From contig QYRS01000007.1 in the NCBI GenBank assembly GCA_006503535.1, positions 186,001 to 250,000 of the forward strand: 64,000 bases of DNA, read 5' to 3'. Below the pieces are notes generated by a model. That model was not told the origin of the DNA and made no database searches. It was given only the letters and a program-made list of their open reading frames with translations. The position numbers and the translations under genes are program-made. Source of the stretch: Arthrinium phaeospermum. Its lineage: Eukaryota > Ascomycota > Sordariomycetes > Amphisphaeriales > Apiosporaceae. Positions 36,465 to 49,064 of this stretch are shown piece by piece (position 1 is the first letter of the stretch; every line of letters begins with the position of its first letter).

Positions 36465-38558
36465 AATAGGCGAGGTAAATGAGTAATATTGAGGTCGATG
36501 GCAGGCTGCAATGCCATGAATACGGTCCATACCAGTTCTATCTCATTTATTGATACATCTTCCTACTAGCCTAGCCGAGCCGAGGACTTACATATGAGTT
36601 AAAGGGGGTTAGATGAAACCGACATGCTAGCAAGCAAGCATGGTCAGACTGGACCCCTAGCATGATCCCGCACACGAATTACAAATGCCCAATGCGAGGA
36701 TACAGGTCGTGACTGCTATTTTCTCGTTACATACTACAGATGGAACCGACCTTCACCTATGCCCTATCCCAGGTGAATGGTCACTCGCAGACCATGAGCC
36801 TGGTATTACGCCCCAGAGCGTTCTCGATGCGTCGGATAGTATACGCCAATCACTCCTCGCAGTATCCGGGCGACCGCTCATGGGAGACGCACGTCTTGCG
36901 CGCAGCTACTACCGAGCCGTATATGTTGGAAGGAGCGGCTGCCGCCCACTCCTGTAAGAGATATCGCCAAACTCCCGAGTCTACTTAAATTATGGCATAT
37001 CATATTCGCTACATTTGAAAGGGCCACAACGTAACATCAAATGTGAAATTTACAATCTACCTGCGCCTTGTCTTGATCCAGCATCGTCCTCTTTATATAT
37101 GCGTTTCTAGGTACATGTCTGCTTGCGAGACGGTGTACGATGCACATACGTCGGACTTTACTCAGATTGTTGATTTGGCTCTGGCGAACATCGAAACAGA
37201 TGTTACAAACCACATGGCAGACAGTCGGTTCGAACCGAGTCACTCCTTCGATGTGGCAATGTTGCAACTGCTCTTATTCACAGCCTGTAAATGCAGGGAA
37301 CCACTGCTGAGAAGGAGAGCGGTTGCGGGTCTGGAGAAATCGATGGACCGGGCTTGTATAATGGCCGGATGATGGCCCAAGTGGCACGGTGGGCCATCAC
37401 CATGAAAGAGATAGACCCCGATACCCCCAGGGTCGTTTGCTTTGAAGGGTAGGTATGGTTTGTTGCCTATGTACTTTATTGATGTGGAAGTACAAACAAG
37501 GGGGGCTGCCCTACCCCAGAGGCGGGTGTTTGTGGCTTATGTAATGCAATTAAAGGTCTAGGTAGGAGGCCGGTTGCCATCAATGATTGAATGCACTCAC
37601 GGAGGTCGTGTTTTGTGTACACCTGCAGCTTAGCTAAGGTTGGCGGTACATGCAGCATTGAATGCCACATGTTCGTTCCTCTTTAGGTTAAGTAGTCACA
37701 GGTTTCGCGACCTGATCCGAAGCGTGCCGGGGAATTTTTTTCTCTCTACAAAGAGGTTGACTGAAGCGAGTCGGAATTCAGACATTCACAACGTGTTCGC
37801 TAGTAGGGCACATTGCTTCCTGCTCATTCCAGTAACCATTGCATGCACGCCATTCCACTTTTCGGAAAACGTCTGGTGCAAGTCACAAAGAGAGATAAAG
37901 TTGAGTTGAGCTGACCACACACAAAGTCCAGTCAACCTAGCTGGTTGATTACTAGAGAGGTGGACTTTGCCTGTCACTGTCCAGCACCGTGCACGACAAA
38001 GGCGCCCCACCTTTTGGCACCGAAGCAGCCTAGCTCTGGCTTGGGCAGTGGTGGTGAGTGGCCAGAGACGACTCACAGGACATAGATCGTTTCTTTCCTA
38101 GCCCACTCCGACTTTGCAGGAGGTGATGGAAGATTGCTTCTGTTCTGCAACCATCAAACTTGTTCACCTCCCTACCACCCTCCCCCCATCCACCCTCTTC
38201 ATCATCAACCACACTCACGCCTTACCGTGCGGCCCGGCATCTTTAATTTTCGCCAGAAGGCACGTTCCTTCTCTCCGTGTAATAATTCTCTCTCCGGCGT
38301 TCTTGCATAGGGTTCATACATCTTTTTCGGTCCTGCCCTCTCAAGCTACCACCACAGCCACTTCAACACCTCCTAAGCGATCGGTATTGATTCCCTACCT
38401 TGGGCATTCACATCCTCGACAAACGCCTGCGCGACCGTCTCTCAGCCCCGAGTGGTCATTATCCCTGCTACGTTTAAACCTGCTAGGGTCAATCAGCGAC
38501 TGCCCCTCACATCGCTTCAGGATTTAATTCTTGTTCCTCGTGGCTTCACATATTCATC
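36465..38558. other. Gene-poor stretch and NOT4 promoter/leader
   Basis: About 2.1 kb. The left 1.5 kb has no supported gene; from about 38110 the DNA becomes C/T-rich, as in promoters and 5' leaders, ahead of the ATG at 38559. Confidence 0.5.
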
Positions 38559-41163
38559 ATGGCACCTCAAGACAGTTTCATCGACGAGGAGGAAGATACC
38601 TGGTATGTGCCACGCCTGGCCAACCGCATGCGTTCTACTTTGGCTCAGTACTGACAACTGGTGGTAGCCCCCTCTGTATCGAGGAGTTCGATCTTTCGGA
38701 TAGAAATTTTAGACCGTGTCCTTGCGGATATCAGGTACGAAATGCCCGCCACATGGATTCGACAGCTTGGGATGATACTGACACCTGCGCCATAGATCTG
38801 CCAGTTCTGCTTCAACAATCTGAAGAACAACCTCAACGGCCTGTGCCCTGCCTGTCGACGACCGTACGACGAGAAGACCATACAGTGGAAGGTTGTCACG
38901 CAAGAAGAGTTAGCAGTCACCAACCTACCTAATCTTTGCGTCAAACCATGACTAACAAATCTGGCGTAGGATTGCGGAGTTCCGGGCGAATATCCAGAAG
39001 AACCAGAAGAAGCGAGCAGCCGAACAGCGTCAAAAGGAAGTACAGAAGCGCGAGGTCGACAAGGGGAATCGCAAGAACTTGGTCGGCGTCCGCGTGGTCC
39101 AGAAGAACCTGGTTTACGTGACAGGTCTTACTCCTACGGTTCCCGAAGACGAGCTTTTGAAGACGTTGCGGCGGCCGGAATTCTTCGGCCAGTATGGTAA
39201 CATCCAGAAGATTTCGATTAGCAATCGCAAAGCTCCGGATGGTCAACCGCAGTCTCTTGGTATCTACGTCACTTTTGAGAAGAAGGACGACGCGACTCGA
39301 TGCATCCAAGCCGTTAACGGCTCCATGAACGGCGATCGCGTACTCAAGGCGCAGCTTGGTACTACCAAGTACTGTTCCGCTTGGCTTCGACACGAGCAAT
39401 GTGGCAACCGCCAGTGCATGTTTCTGCATGAGCTGGGTGACGAGGAGGACAGTTACAGCAGACAGGATCTTTCCTCGCTGAACAGCGTCTACACTCAGCG
39501 ACCGCTCTCGAACAACAACAACAACAACAATAACGCTGCCTCGTCGTCTCGATCTGCATCTCGCCAGCAGGGGTTACCTCCACAACAAGCTGCCGTTGCC
39601 CAAGCTATGGTTCGTACCTCTAGTAAAGACGGATCCGAGATAGGCGATGGCCCTGCTCTCCCCGCAACGGCAAACTGGGCACGTACCACTCAGCAGCGAA
39701 GTCGACGTGGGAGTCATGCCACTAGTGGTGCGGCATCGAGCCCCGCGATTTCGAATGCCCTTCCTGTTACTACCGAGTCCGCGCAAGAAGCTATTGATTC
39801 GAGCCAGGATGATCCAGCACCAACTCCCGCTGGAGCCAGCCGGAGAGCGGAAAAGAAGGTTGCCTCGTCTGAGCCATCACCCGACCGGGGACCGACACCA
39901 GTGGAAAGAGCACCCGTCAAAGATCCTTATGCGCAACCAGATATGAACGACATTATGAGACTGATTGCTGCCTGCCCGGACTTCCGTGCACCCCAAGGTC
40001 TTGATGATTCCGAGGTGCCGCTCTTTGATATGGCTGGTGGCCTGCGTCGACGTGCCATGCGAGAGGAGGAGGAGAACCGCCTCGGCGAGACGGCAGAGCC
40101 AGTCCCGGAACCCCTCGAGACTGAGGAAGGCGAGCCTGAGAGTGGTAGTCTCGCACTAGGCGGAGAGCCCGAGGATAGAGACCAGGGGCGTGATGCTCCA
40201 GGATTTGATCAGCGACGGAACACGACTCAGCCGCCTATCCAGCGAAACAACGCAGAGGGCATATTCGGCCCAGCCCTGACGTCTGCATATGCTCAAGGCT
40301 CTACCAATCCCGGCTCGATCGGTAGCCGTACCATGACGCCACAGCAGCAGCAACAGCAACAGTTGTTCATGCGGCCACAAAGCAGCTTTGTTGATCAGAT
40401 GCCGCCTGGTATTTCGAATCCTCAGTCACAATCGAGCCTGTTCCAGGGTCAAGGGCACACACGGCAGCAGTCACGTTTTAGCTTTGCGAATGAGGGAACC
40501 GCAAGCTCGACAAACGTGAAATTGACTGCAAACCCCAGAATCATGGCCCAGCAATCTTCCATGATGCCTTCAACCTACCACTCTCAGCCAAGTGGCCAGT
40601 TTTATGCAAGCTCAATGCCGGGACCTCCTCCAGGTCTCAAGTCAACTGGCACACCTCCTGTAAGCGGCGGCATGTTTGGTCAGGGACATTCGTTTGGCGG
40701 CTCAGGCTTTGGCATTGGATCGAAGGACAACCCCAATGATTTGTTACAGAACCTGATTCGAGGCAGAGGTACTGGCAGTGGACAGGCTCATGATGCGGGT
40801 AAGCGTGAGTACTTTTCTTCTTTTCCTAACCAATACCCGCCCTCTTCGTCCTCCACCCCTGCTCCTGCTTCCGGCGCCGGCATCATGGCATCACTCTATG
40901 CTACTCAGCCTGGAGGGTTCCAAGACTTCGGTCCTAAGCAGAAGAAGAAGGGGAAGAAGCACAGACACGCTAACACTTCCTCCTCTGGGGGAGGTGCCTT
41001 AGTAGATCTTGCGGACCCGAGTATCCTGCAGGCGCGTTTGCCTCACCAGCAACAGGGCACCAATGCCGGCGTCGGACAGGGGCTGTTTGGGGGGCAGAGT
41101 CAAGGTGGGTACAACCCGAACATGATGTATGGTGGTGCCGGTGCCAATTATGGCCGATGGTAG
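38559..41163 (+). CDS. NOT4: NOT4 short form (last intron retained or early polyadenylation)
   Basis: If the donor at 41105 is not used, the fourth exon continues GGYNPNMMYGG and stops at 41161-41163 after GRW, giving 805 aa with the same RING, RRM and CCCH domains. The read-through tail is rich in Gly, Tyr and Asn, like the preceding exon, and looks like genuine protein rather than chance intron translation. Both ends may therefore be used. Which one predominates cannot be decided from the sequence. Confidence 0.5.
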
Positions 41164-44100
41164 TCGTTTTATAGACAGGATGATGAGAGGGCCGGTACAT
41201 TGTTTTTGTTCATGCTTTGGAGCAATATTGTATGAGTTGGGCGTCATGGTTTACGGCACAAGGCTCAAGAGGTACTATGGGGCTTTTGTTTTTCATCACG
41301 CTGTTTAAGCGAGCATTGCAAGAGGCACGACGACCCAGGTTAGGGTCAAAGGGGTTGCATCGGGCGTTTTTTTCTGCACTTGGAAACCACGAAGGTTTTC
41401 CGGCAGCGCTTCCCTCGGTTTTGCTCAGAAGACACTTTCTATTTTGGCACTGGCACCTGTGCATATTCTTTTCTTTCACGCATCACTCGGTCAATGGGGT
41501 CACGCCAGGCAAGCCATCGTCGTCTTCCACACAGATTCCATGTACGTTAACAAAACAGGCCAAGCCAAAGAAATTCTACAAGGCTGGTCAAATATAGCTT
41601 TACCCATCTACTAGACCCTCACCACCATCATGTATCTCTTTATGGAAGACGACGATGGAGCTTGTGATGTGACCACGACCTAGAGCGACGTCCCTATTTA
41701 AATGAATTTCGTTTGGTTTTGGTAGCTAATATTTCTTTTTGGATCTAGATGATGAACTCCTGCCTCTGGATGAAGCAGTTGTCGATGCACGATCTTTGGT
41801 CGATGCGCTGGTTTCCGATCCTTACCCGCTCGAATTTGGAAGCCCGGCGTCCTTTGCGCATTCTCACCCGACGACCCCTGGCCCACCACCAGGTCTTGGT
41901 TTTCCTCAACCGCATCCCATTGTGCAGTTTGGAGAGGCCGAGACACCTAGTCATCCACCCATAGCCCAAGGAGCAGCTGTAGCACGCCCACCTCCACCAG
42001 CTCTTCCCCGTCCAGTAACTCCCCTGAAGCCCAAAGCCACGCCTAAGAAAAGCGCAAGGATCGACACCACCCCGATCACTACAGACGCGAAGAAAAGCAT
42101 TGTCGAGTTGGCCCTAGAGAGTGGACTGTCTAAGGATATCGCAGCACAGGCATCAGGTACTTCTAAAGGGAAGGTTGTTTTGCAGGAAGAAGACTTCCCG
42201 GCACTTGATTCCAAGAAGGCGGCCTCTCCACCAAAAGTCACGCCAGTTCTGCCGTTTAAGACCTTGAATACTCCCAAGCCAGCGCAGTCGAAGAAGACGG
42301 TGGCAGAGACGGGAACGAAGGGTTCGACCCAAAAACAGACACCATCCAAAGCGGACAAGCGTCCTACACCGGGAACCTTGGATATTGCGGCTGCCACCAA
42401 AGCTGCCAATCAGACCAAGGTATCCGAAGTGACAGCAGAGCCCAAAAAGCCCACCGAGCCAGGTCCTTCTGGCACAGCGCAGCCCGCCAAGACTGCAGCA
42501 TCTGCAGTGGCCACGCCCACAGCAACAAGCGCGTCAATATCCTCGCCTTTGACTCGACCCACCCCCAAGACTCTTCGGTTGGTGCAGACCCCCAAAACAG
42601 AACTACCGCCCAGCATCCCGCCCGCGGCCGCTCAATCGATCCGAGCTGCTGCCAACTCTGCAAACCGCCCCGGGACTCCCGCTAGCGAAATTATCTCTGA
42701 TTCTGCATCTGTGATTAGTGCTTCAGTGTCAGCATCTCGAACAAGCTCGCCCCCGCCGTCCAAGATTGGTACAGCTTCAGTGCGCGCGACTACAAAGAGC
42801 CAACAGCGGAAACAACGCAAGGAGGCATCGAAGGAGGCTACAGCCGCAATCATTGCTGAGACCAAGGTGGTCGAGCAGGAGGCCGAGATCGCCCCCATTC
42901 TTGGACGAAAGAAGAAGCAGAAGAAGGAGAAGAAGCCCAAGCAGTCTAACACGGCCAGTCCCGCTGTTAGCAGGCCCGAGACTCCTGTGAGCGCACCTAC
43001 AACTAGCACGCCCTCACAGTCGACTAGTGCTGCAGACAAACCGGCCATTGCGGATGACAAGCTGGCTCAGTTGACCAAGGTCGCCAATGCACAGCCCAGT
43101 ATCGATCTTTCTTCCAGAAACAAGGACTTGAAGGGTAAGGATGTTAAGAGCCCGCCCCTGAGCCCCGCACCGGTCGACACGTCAATAAGGTTGAATGAGT
43201 CGACCAAGACCACAGTCTTGACTCCTGATTACATCAATCCCAACTCGGACCCTCGGTCTGAACCCGTTTACGAAGGCGCTGTTGGAGAGGTGCCAAGCTT
43301 GTCTGAGATCCTGCAGAGCCTCATTGAAGAGGGCGAGCTTCCGGATCCCGACGATATTGGGCTGTTCAAGGCGGCGGCAAACCACCGCTCCGAGCTTGAA
43401 AAGCATGTACCCAACTCGCTGCCACCCACCGTAAAGTCCGTTGTCACCAAGGACGACGAGGCCGAGCTTAGCGCGTTTCGTCCAGTACACAAATCCGTGA
43501 ACGGCCACCGTGTGCTCCTGACTCCCAATGGCGACTTTGTGCTCAACCTGACCGAGGAGGAAGAGAAGCGCTTCCTAGAGTTGCAGGGCCGTGTCGCAAA
43601 GACCAACGGCTTCCCGACTGCGTTTTCTCACCCCAAGTACAACGCACCAGGAACTGGTTTTAGTCTAATCAGCGGTCGCGCTGTTCCCAATGGGTTGCCT
43701 TCGTTCTTCCCCTCGGGCCCTAGCAGTTTCCCGCAGGATCCGGTCGGCAAAATGCACCGCGAGGAGGCGATTGGCTGCATCAACCAGCACGTCCTTCCAT
43801 CCCTGAACCTCGGCAGCTACAAGTCCAACTCGTCTTTCCCCAACCCCAATGCCACCAGTCTCCAGTCGCTGGCGCCTTGGCTGAACCCCAAGTTCTCTCG
43901 TGGCAGAGAGCCGTTTGACTCTATCGCCGCCAGCGCACCTGGCAGCGACGGCATGTTCCAGCACGTGAGCCACAGCGACAGCCCTCACGAGAACTGGGAC
44001 GACGAGGAAGACGATGGCGAAAGCCCCTCACCTGCCATCGGTAGCACCCCGCTTATGAGCATCGAGGAGGCCGAGCAGGTGCTGGTGGCAGCCAAGAAGC

Positions 44101-44171
44101 AGCACGACGCAACGGACAAGAAGTTTAAGCAGGCGATGGGTAGACTCCGTCGCCAGTTTGGCCTGCATTGA
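38559..44171 (+). CDS. NOT4: CCR4-NOT complex E3 ubiquitin ligase subunit NOT4 (long form)
   Basis: Exons 38559-38602, 38668-38734, 38796-38908, 38970-41104 and 41749-44171 join in frame to 1593 aa. N-terminus: a C4C4 RING (CPLC, CPCGYQ, CQFC, CPACRRPYDE, about residues 15-58), a basic linker, an RRM (NLVYVTGL, GQYGNIQKI) and a CCCH zinc finger (YCSAWLRHEQCGNRQCMFLH). The rest is low complexity with Asn and Gln runs, PPPGLKSTGTPPVSGG, KKKGKKHRHANTSS and DPSILQARL. The last exon encodes DDELLPLDE, PGPPPGLGF, EEDFPALDS and a long Pro/Ser/Thr/Ala region. It has no ATG in frame for hundreds of codons, and its acceptor (GCTAAT branch, T-rich tract, CTAG) has exactly the phase required by the AAG|GTGGGT donor at 41104/41105, creating SQ|DDELLP. 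The 644 bp intron is long for this window. NOT4 ubiquitinates ribosome and translation factors and recruits CCR4-NOT to stalled ribosomes. Confidence 0.75.
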
Positions 44172-44949
44172 CTATATGCGGGCATTCTGCCTTTCGGGGC
44201 GGCTTCGGCATACGCTCTCGTGGGTGCGGCGTGGTTCTTCCATGTCGCCATTGTCGTGGCCGTTGCGGTGGCGGCAGTTATAATTGATGCGGTTCTCGAA
44301 TGGACTGCGGCGGTTGTAAGGATATTGGCACCTAGTGCATGAACGAGACGAGAGCGATGAAGAAGCAATGGTTCTTTTTTTTTCGAGAGGAACAGGAAAA
44401 ATCATGGAGAGTGTTTGCGGATGTTTTTTTTTTAAGGTTGCACGCGGTTGCGTTGGATACGTAAAGCGAGAATAATGTTGTACGTGTACGAGTATATCTG
44501 TACCACTAGCAAATGGTCAGGCTGCAGAAAGCCAACTAACCGAACCGGCGCTGCCATGCGCGAATACGATAGAGGCTCTCTAAAGAGCGCCTGAGCCACA
44601 GCGCCTGATTACGGCTCTAATCCGTTTTGAGTACGAGCGGCAGCAGTACAAGCCCTTGAGGCAAGAGATCCAGCGTTGCGTTAGTTTGCGCCTGCATTGT
44701 CTAAATAAGATTTGGTTTTCTCCCTCACACATCTGACCGCAGATGGAACGCCATGATTGTGAACTAGGCCAGGTTGAATACTCGTAAATGCATGCATTTT
44801 ATTGTGCAAAGTGGCATCAGATACGGCCAAGTTGCAAACATCATGTTTGCCCTGTAAAAAGCTTAAGTCCCTCAAAACCAAGCATGAATCCGTTCAAGTA
44901 TACTAGGGAGACAAACTCTGACTGTGGGTTATGGCCATAGCACACAACT
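44172..44949. other. Convergent intergenic region
   Basis: About 0.8 kb between the NOT4 stop and the minus-strand TMD0-like gene; T runs and short frames only. No ABC-transporter core sequence was found here on the minus strand. Confidence 0.6.
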
Positions 44950-45907
44950 TCATTTATCAGTATTGGTGGGAGCGGGAGCAGGAGGAGCAGGGGCAGAGAC
45001 AGGGGCAGCATTAGCGAAACTCTCCCGCAGCTGCACGGCGTCCTCCTCGATGCCGCCCACTCTGGCCGCTCTACGCTCCTTGCCGCGCAGGACCGTCATG
45101 CCCACCTCGCCGGCGGCGGCCAGGGCGTAGAAGACGGACAGGATGACCAGGTCCACGAACTGGTGCACGACGGGGTACGGCGTCCCGTCGCGCGAGTTGG
45201 GCGTGCCGCCGAGGCCCAGCCCCGAGACCAGGGCGATGGTCTTGGTGGCGGCCACGGCCGCGCTGCCCGTCCAGAGGAACACGGACGCCACCCAGAAGGG
45301 CGACAGCGCGTCCGACACGAAGGCGGCCAGGGGGCTGCGGTCGGTGCCCGTGCCCAGCCACAGCCGGTCGGCGAGCCGTAGTAGGGCGGCGGAGGCGGCG
45401 CCGGCGTACGCGACGGGCAGGAGGCCGACGCCGAGCGAGGCGCGCTCGAGCTGCACGATCTCGACGCTCTGCATCAGCAGGACGACGACGACGGCGCCGT
45501 AGTAGCCGAGTGCGGGTAGCTTGTGCTTCAGAAGCGTGGCTGGGGGCTGCCGGCTGGTGGTCGGGTAGCGGCGCGTGTTGCTAGGGTTGGTGGTGTTGTT
45601 GTTGTTGCCACCGCCGCCGCCGCCGCTCAGGGGAAAGGGGTAGGGCGAGGATCGGGGGTAGAGGTAGTTGGTAGTGCGGCCGCCGCGCCGCCGCCGCCAC
45701 CAGGACGCAATGATCATGCCGGGGAGGCTGAGGAGGAAAAGAATGGTCGGCATGGGCGCGAGGACGGTGTCGAAGAAGCACTGGGTGACTAGATGGGGCG
45801 CCAGGGTGGACATGGGGCCCTGCAGAGGAATTAGCCGGCGGCGGCGAGGACTGGGAGGAAAAGGGACTCACGAAGCCTTCTGGGCGGTTACTACATAGCC
45901 TCGTCAT
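44950..45907 (-). CDS. Stand-alone TMD0-like membrane protein related to the N-terminus of MRP/YCF1 ABC transporters
   Basis: Exon 1 45907-45872 (12 codons) and exon 2 45819-44950 join over a 52 bp intron (GTGAGT donor, TCTGCAG acceptor) to 301 aa. The spliced N-terminus MTRLCSNRPEGFGPMS, with a following CFFDTVLAP, matches the CxxPEGFGP...CF lead-in of fungal ABCC transporters such as yeast Ycf1. Five hydrophobic helices follow (PTILFLLSLPGMIIA; GAVVVVLLMQSVEIV; VGLLPVAYAGAASAALL; FWVASVFLWTGSAAVAATKTIAL; FVDLVILSVFYALAAAGEVG), the number in TMD0. The protein then ends in a short charged and Pro/Ala tail; there is no L0 linker, no TMD1 and no nucleotide-binding domain here or downstream. A Gly/Asn run and RRRRGGR follow the first helix. 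It may be a true stand-alone protein of the vacuolar or other membrane, or a remnant of a transporter gene whose rest was lost. Codon use is strongly G/C-ending, arguing for an active gene. Confidence 0.75.
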
Positions 45908-48900
45908 GTCGGATTTTAGTGTGTGCTTTTTCAGTGTATAATAGGTATATTTACGGTGTATATTTGATCATGTCGTGTCGAGATCTTGCTACATGGATAG
46001 AGTCTCGGGGCAGTAAGGCATTGCTTTGCTAGGTGCGCGCAAGTGTGGGGAGCATCATGAAGATATAGGCTGCTGCTACTAACTACTACTGCAGTGCTGG
46101 CACATGCCATGATGGGAATTGCCAACATCCGGATCTTCGACATGGTTATCTTCCCCATGGCCCAGCAAGGTCCGAACTCACTGGGGGAGGAAAGCGCTGC
46201 CGTCCAGACTGGGAGCGACAGTGCGTTGAGACAGACTTTGTGCTTGAGACGACGTCGATGGTGCATACTCGGTGGTGTTTCAGCGTATGCAGGTACAATT
46301 GGAGACGTAGCTGTGATGGGATGGCAGGGTGCATCCCTGCATATCTCAGCTCAACTTCTCGCCTGCAACCACTAGACGAATGTGCCTGCCTGCCAATACG
46401 GCTGGTGTGCGATGTCGGTGGTGAATGATGTGCGCTGACAGGTTTCAGCGACAACCTAGTCATGCTGTTAAAGTTATGCTATATCCTAGACTTGCCCAAT
46501 TGGCGGCCAGAGAACTAATAATGGCCATCCGACCAAGACGTAGAGGGCAGACAGAGTTGAGTCAAATACGACAACAGACAGACAGACAAGCCTAGATGGA
46601 TGCAGCAGCAGCGTTCAGCGAAACACACAACTCTACCACAGCAATACATACATACCTAGCTCTGCGTTTGACGCCACATGCGAGTTCTCTCTCCTTCTCT
46701 CTCCTTCTCTCTCTGTCTCCCTATCTGCAGCCCTGTCTTCGCGAAAGGCTCTGCTCTCTTTGCCAAAGATCGAGTTTTCAACCAGCCATTTCTGTTTCCG
46801 CTTGGTGAGTTCACGCAGACGGGCCAGAGAAACAACAACGAATCAGATGAACATTGATGGACGGCCTTGTTGGCCTACTGTATGTATGTACATAAGCCAT
46901 TCCAGTATTTGAGAAAGGGAACCCAATTTGAATCAACTCAGCCTCCGTGTGTCATGAATGCGAGGTTCGAGGTTCGTCACGGCTGGCTTCTGTGCGGGGG
47001 AGTGGCCCAGTCTATCGATCGAAATGTCGCTGTCCGGGGTGTGCAAGGGGGAAGGGGTTGGCGGGGAGCCTTTACATTGACACCGGTAAATATCACCCTT
47101 TATAATGCCATACGTATGCAGGTAGGTAGGTTTCCTATACACATGTCGAGATTCTTCCCGCTGCCGTCCAGGCATAGGCCCTCTGAACCGATGGGATCTT
47201 CCAAAGTACCGAATCAGCTACCCTGACCAAGTGACAGAATACGCTCAACCGAATCCAGCACTTGCTGCCCGCATATACCCACTTACTTACCGTCTTTCCC
47301 AATGGTCTCAGTCGCCATGCGACGGTTCTGAAATGCGATCACTGTACTCTAGTCACCGATCAGTAATTGTTGCTATCTTGTCTACCTACCCCGAACAATC
47401 GGGCAGACTGCGTATCTCCTGCAAGCCCCCAATGTGCCAGCGCAGAAGTATTCAAGATCACGCCGAGAAAAACTTGTATTACGGTGGATAGAGAGCTGGC
47501 GGCTGGGAAATTCGGACCACCCCTTTCGGATCCTCTTTTCACTCATCCATAAATCAACCCACACACTGGCTTCGCGCAATATGATGTACCGAACAGCTGT
47601 TCTATCGGGAGATATGAAGAGCTCGCGGTAAACGTAAAGTATGTGGTACTGGGTACTGACTGAATGACGGGGTACATGTATCAACGACGATGACGGCGTC
47701 CTGTGAGATACTCACAAAGTGGCTAAGCCATCTATTGTATGCACTTGTCCTCATATGACCCGTGTACCTACCCACAGTATGTGTATGAAGACGTCGTCGT
47801 GGGGTCAGCTGTTCATCGAAATTCTGGATCGTCGTGCCATTCATATGTATGTTTGCGGCACTGCTGCTACTACTCTGGATCGAAGGGGCGTGCAAGCGAT
47901 CGATGCCTCTGGGAACCAACATCAAAACATCATGTTGTTGTTGTTGTCGGGTATCACTGTAACATTACTCTTGTATAGTAGTAGTAATAAGCGAGTTATC
48001 TCTGGCTTGTTCGCTCTTTGGATAGATCAAGCCCGCCAGGTTGTTCTGAGTAGTGGGCGGGAAAAGGTGCTCTCGATGGCCGCGAAGAATGGCCATGTGC
48101 CACGATCGGGGGGCGCTGTTGGGAGGAAGTAAAAGCGCCCGCTCGGCTACCTAAGGCAAGCTTTGCTTCGCCATAGCCAGGAGAGGGGTGGTGGTGGTGG
48201 TAGTGGTGGTAGTGAAAACAACGTTAATGGCAGGAAGGGGGCCACCTATGGACACACCCGGGCCACTTCGTTCCCGTTTGCCTGCCTTTGCGATTGCCGT
48301 GATGTGGAGGGAGCTACCAGGGGGTTTAGGATCGAACCAAGGATTTCCCAATTCCTCACTCACCTCCTTCCCGGGCTCCAGATAAACGTGAAGACCTCGG
48401 AAGGCGCGGAACGTACGACGATTCTCTTCCTGGTTTTCTAAAGGTCACGCAAAGATTCAATCTGAGGCCTGATCCATTGGTAAGAAACGAGTCCTACAAT
48501 TCATTCAAGAGGCATGGATTGAACCATCCCCGTAATAGCTACATACTTGATTAATCCGCCGCCCAGTACAACGCACCCTGGCCTGTCAGCCTACCATCTC
48601 TCGTCGGTCAAAGTACCATTTCTCCTGCATGCAGATCTCTCCCTAAAAGAAGCCGTCTTCGCTGTTCTTATGCCATCTAGGTAACGCATGCTGTCCGTAG
48701 ACGAGCCATGCAGATTGGACTCCCGAAACCCCGATGTAATCCCCCCTTTGAACGCCTGGTAGCCCTGTAAAATGAAAGCTTGGAAAAAATTCGGCAAAGG
48801 CCCAACACCGAACCCCAAGCAAAGTAGTAAAAATAACACGCAGATTGGGTATCAACGCAATGCCTAAAAGCAGATGGATGCCCAGAAGTTTGCCCCTTTA

Positions 48901-49006
48901 TGCCTGATAGCACAGTAAATGCAAAGGAGACTCCTGCCCACGTTTTCGAAACCGGGTCATCGTGTCCTCCGCCGCTCGGTGCGGAGGGTTGTCGTCGTGT
49001 ATGTTG

Positions 49007-49039
<33 letters not shown>

Positions 49040-49064
49040 TCTTCCTTTCTTTCTGTCGTTCTCT
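45908..49064. other. Long intergenic region, no supported gene
   Basis: About 3.2 kb. It has CT-rich tracts near 46690-46730, TTG and GTG runs (47935-47950, 48184-48215) and, close to the LOV-receptor stop, a GCTGTC hexanucleotide repeat. No coding frame could be supported. Confidence 0.55.
49006..49041. repeat. Six-copy GCTGTC hexanucleotide tandem repeat
   Basis: Six perfect GCTGTC units. It lies just past the stop codon of the minus-strand LOV photoreceptor gene, so inside its likely 3' untranslated region. Confidence 0.9.

Noticed and set aside
27313..38500. Transposon origin for the gene-poor block
   Set aside because: I found no terminal repeats, transposase or reverse-transcriptase motifs; only gene relics and unassigned DNA. 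A repeat-library search could still find RIP-mutated copies.
40799..40908. Possible intron in the fourth NOT4 exon (GTAAGC donor at 40799 or GTGAGT at 40805, CTCAG acceptor at 40908)
   Set aside because: Lengths of 110 and 104 are not multiples of three and would break the frame that carries KKKGKKHRHANTSS and DPSILQARL on the far side; the exon is open without it.
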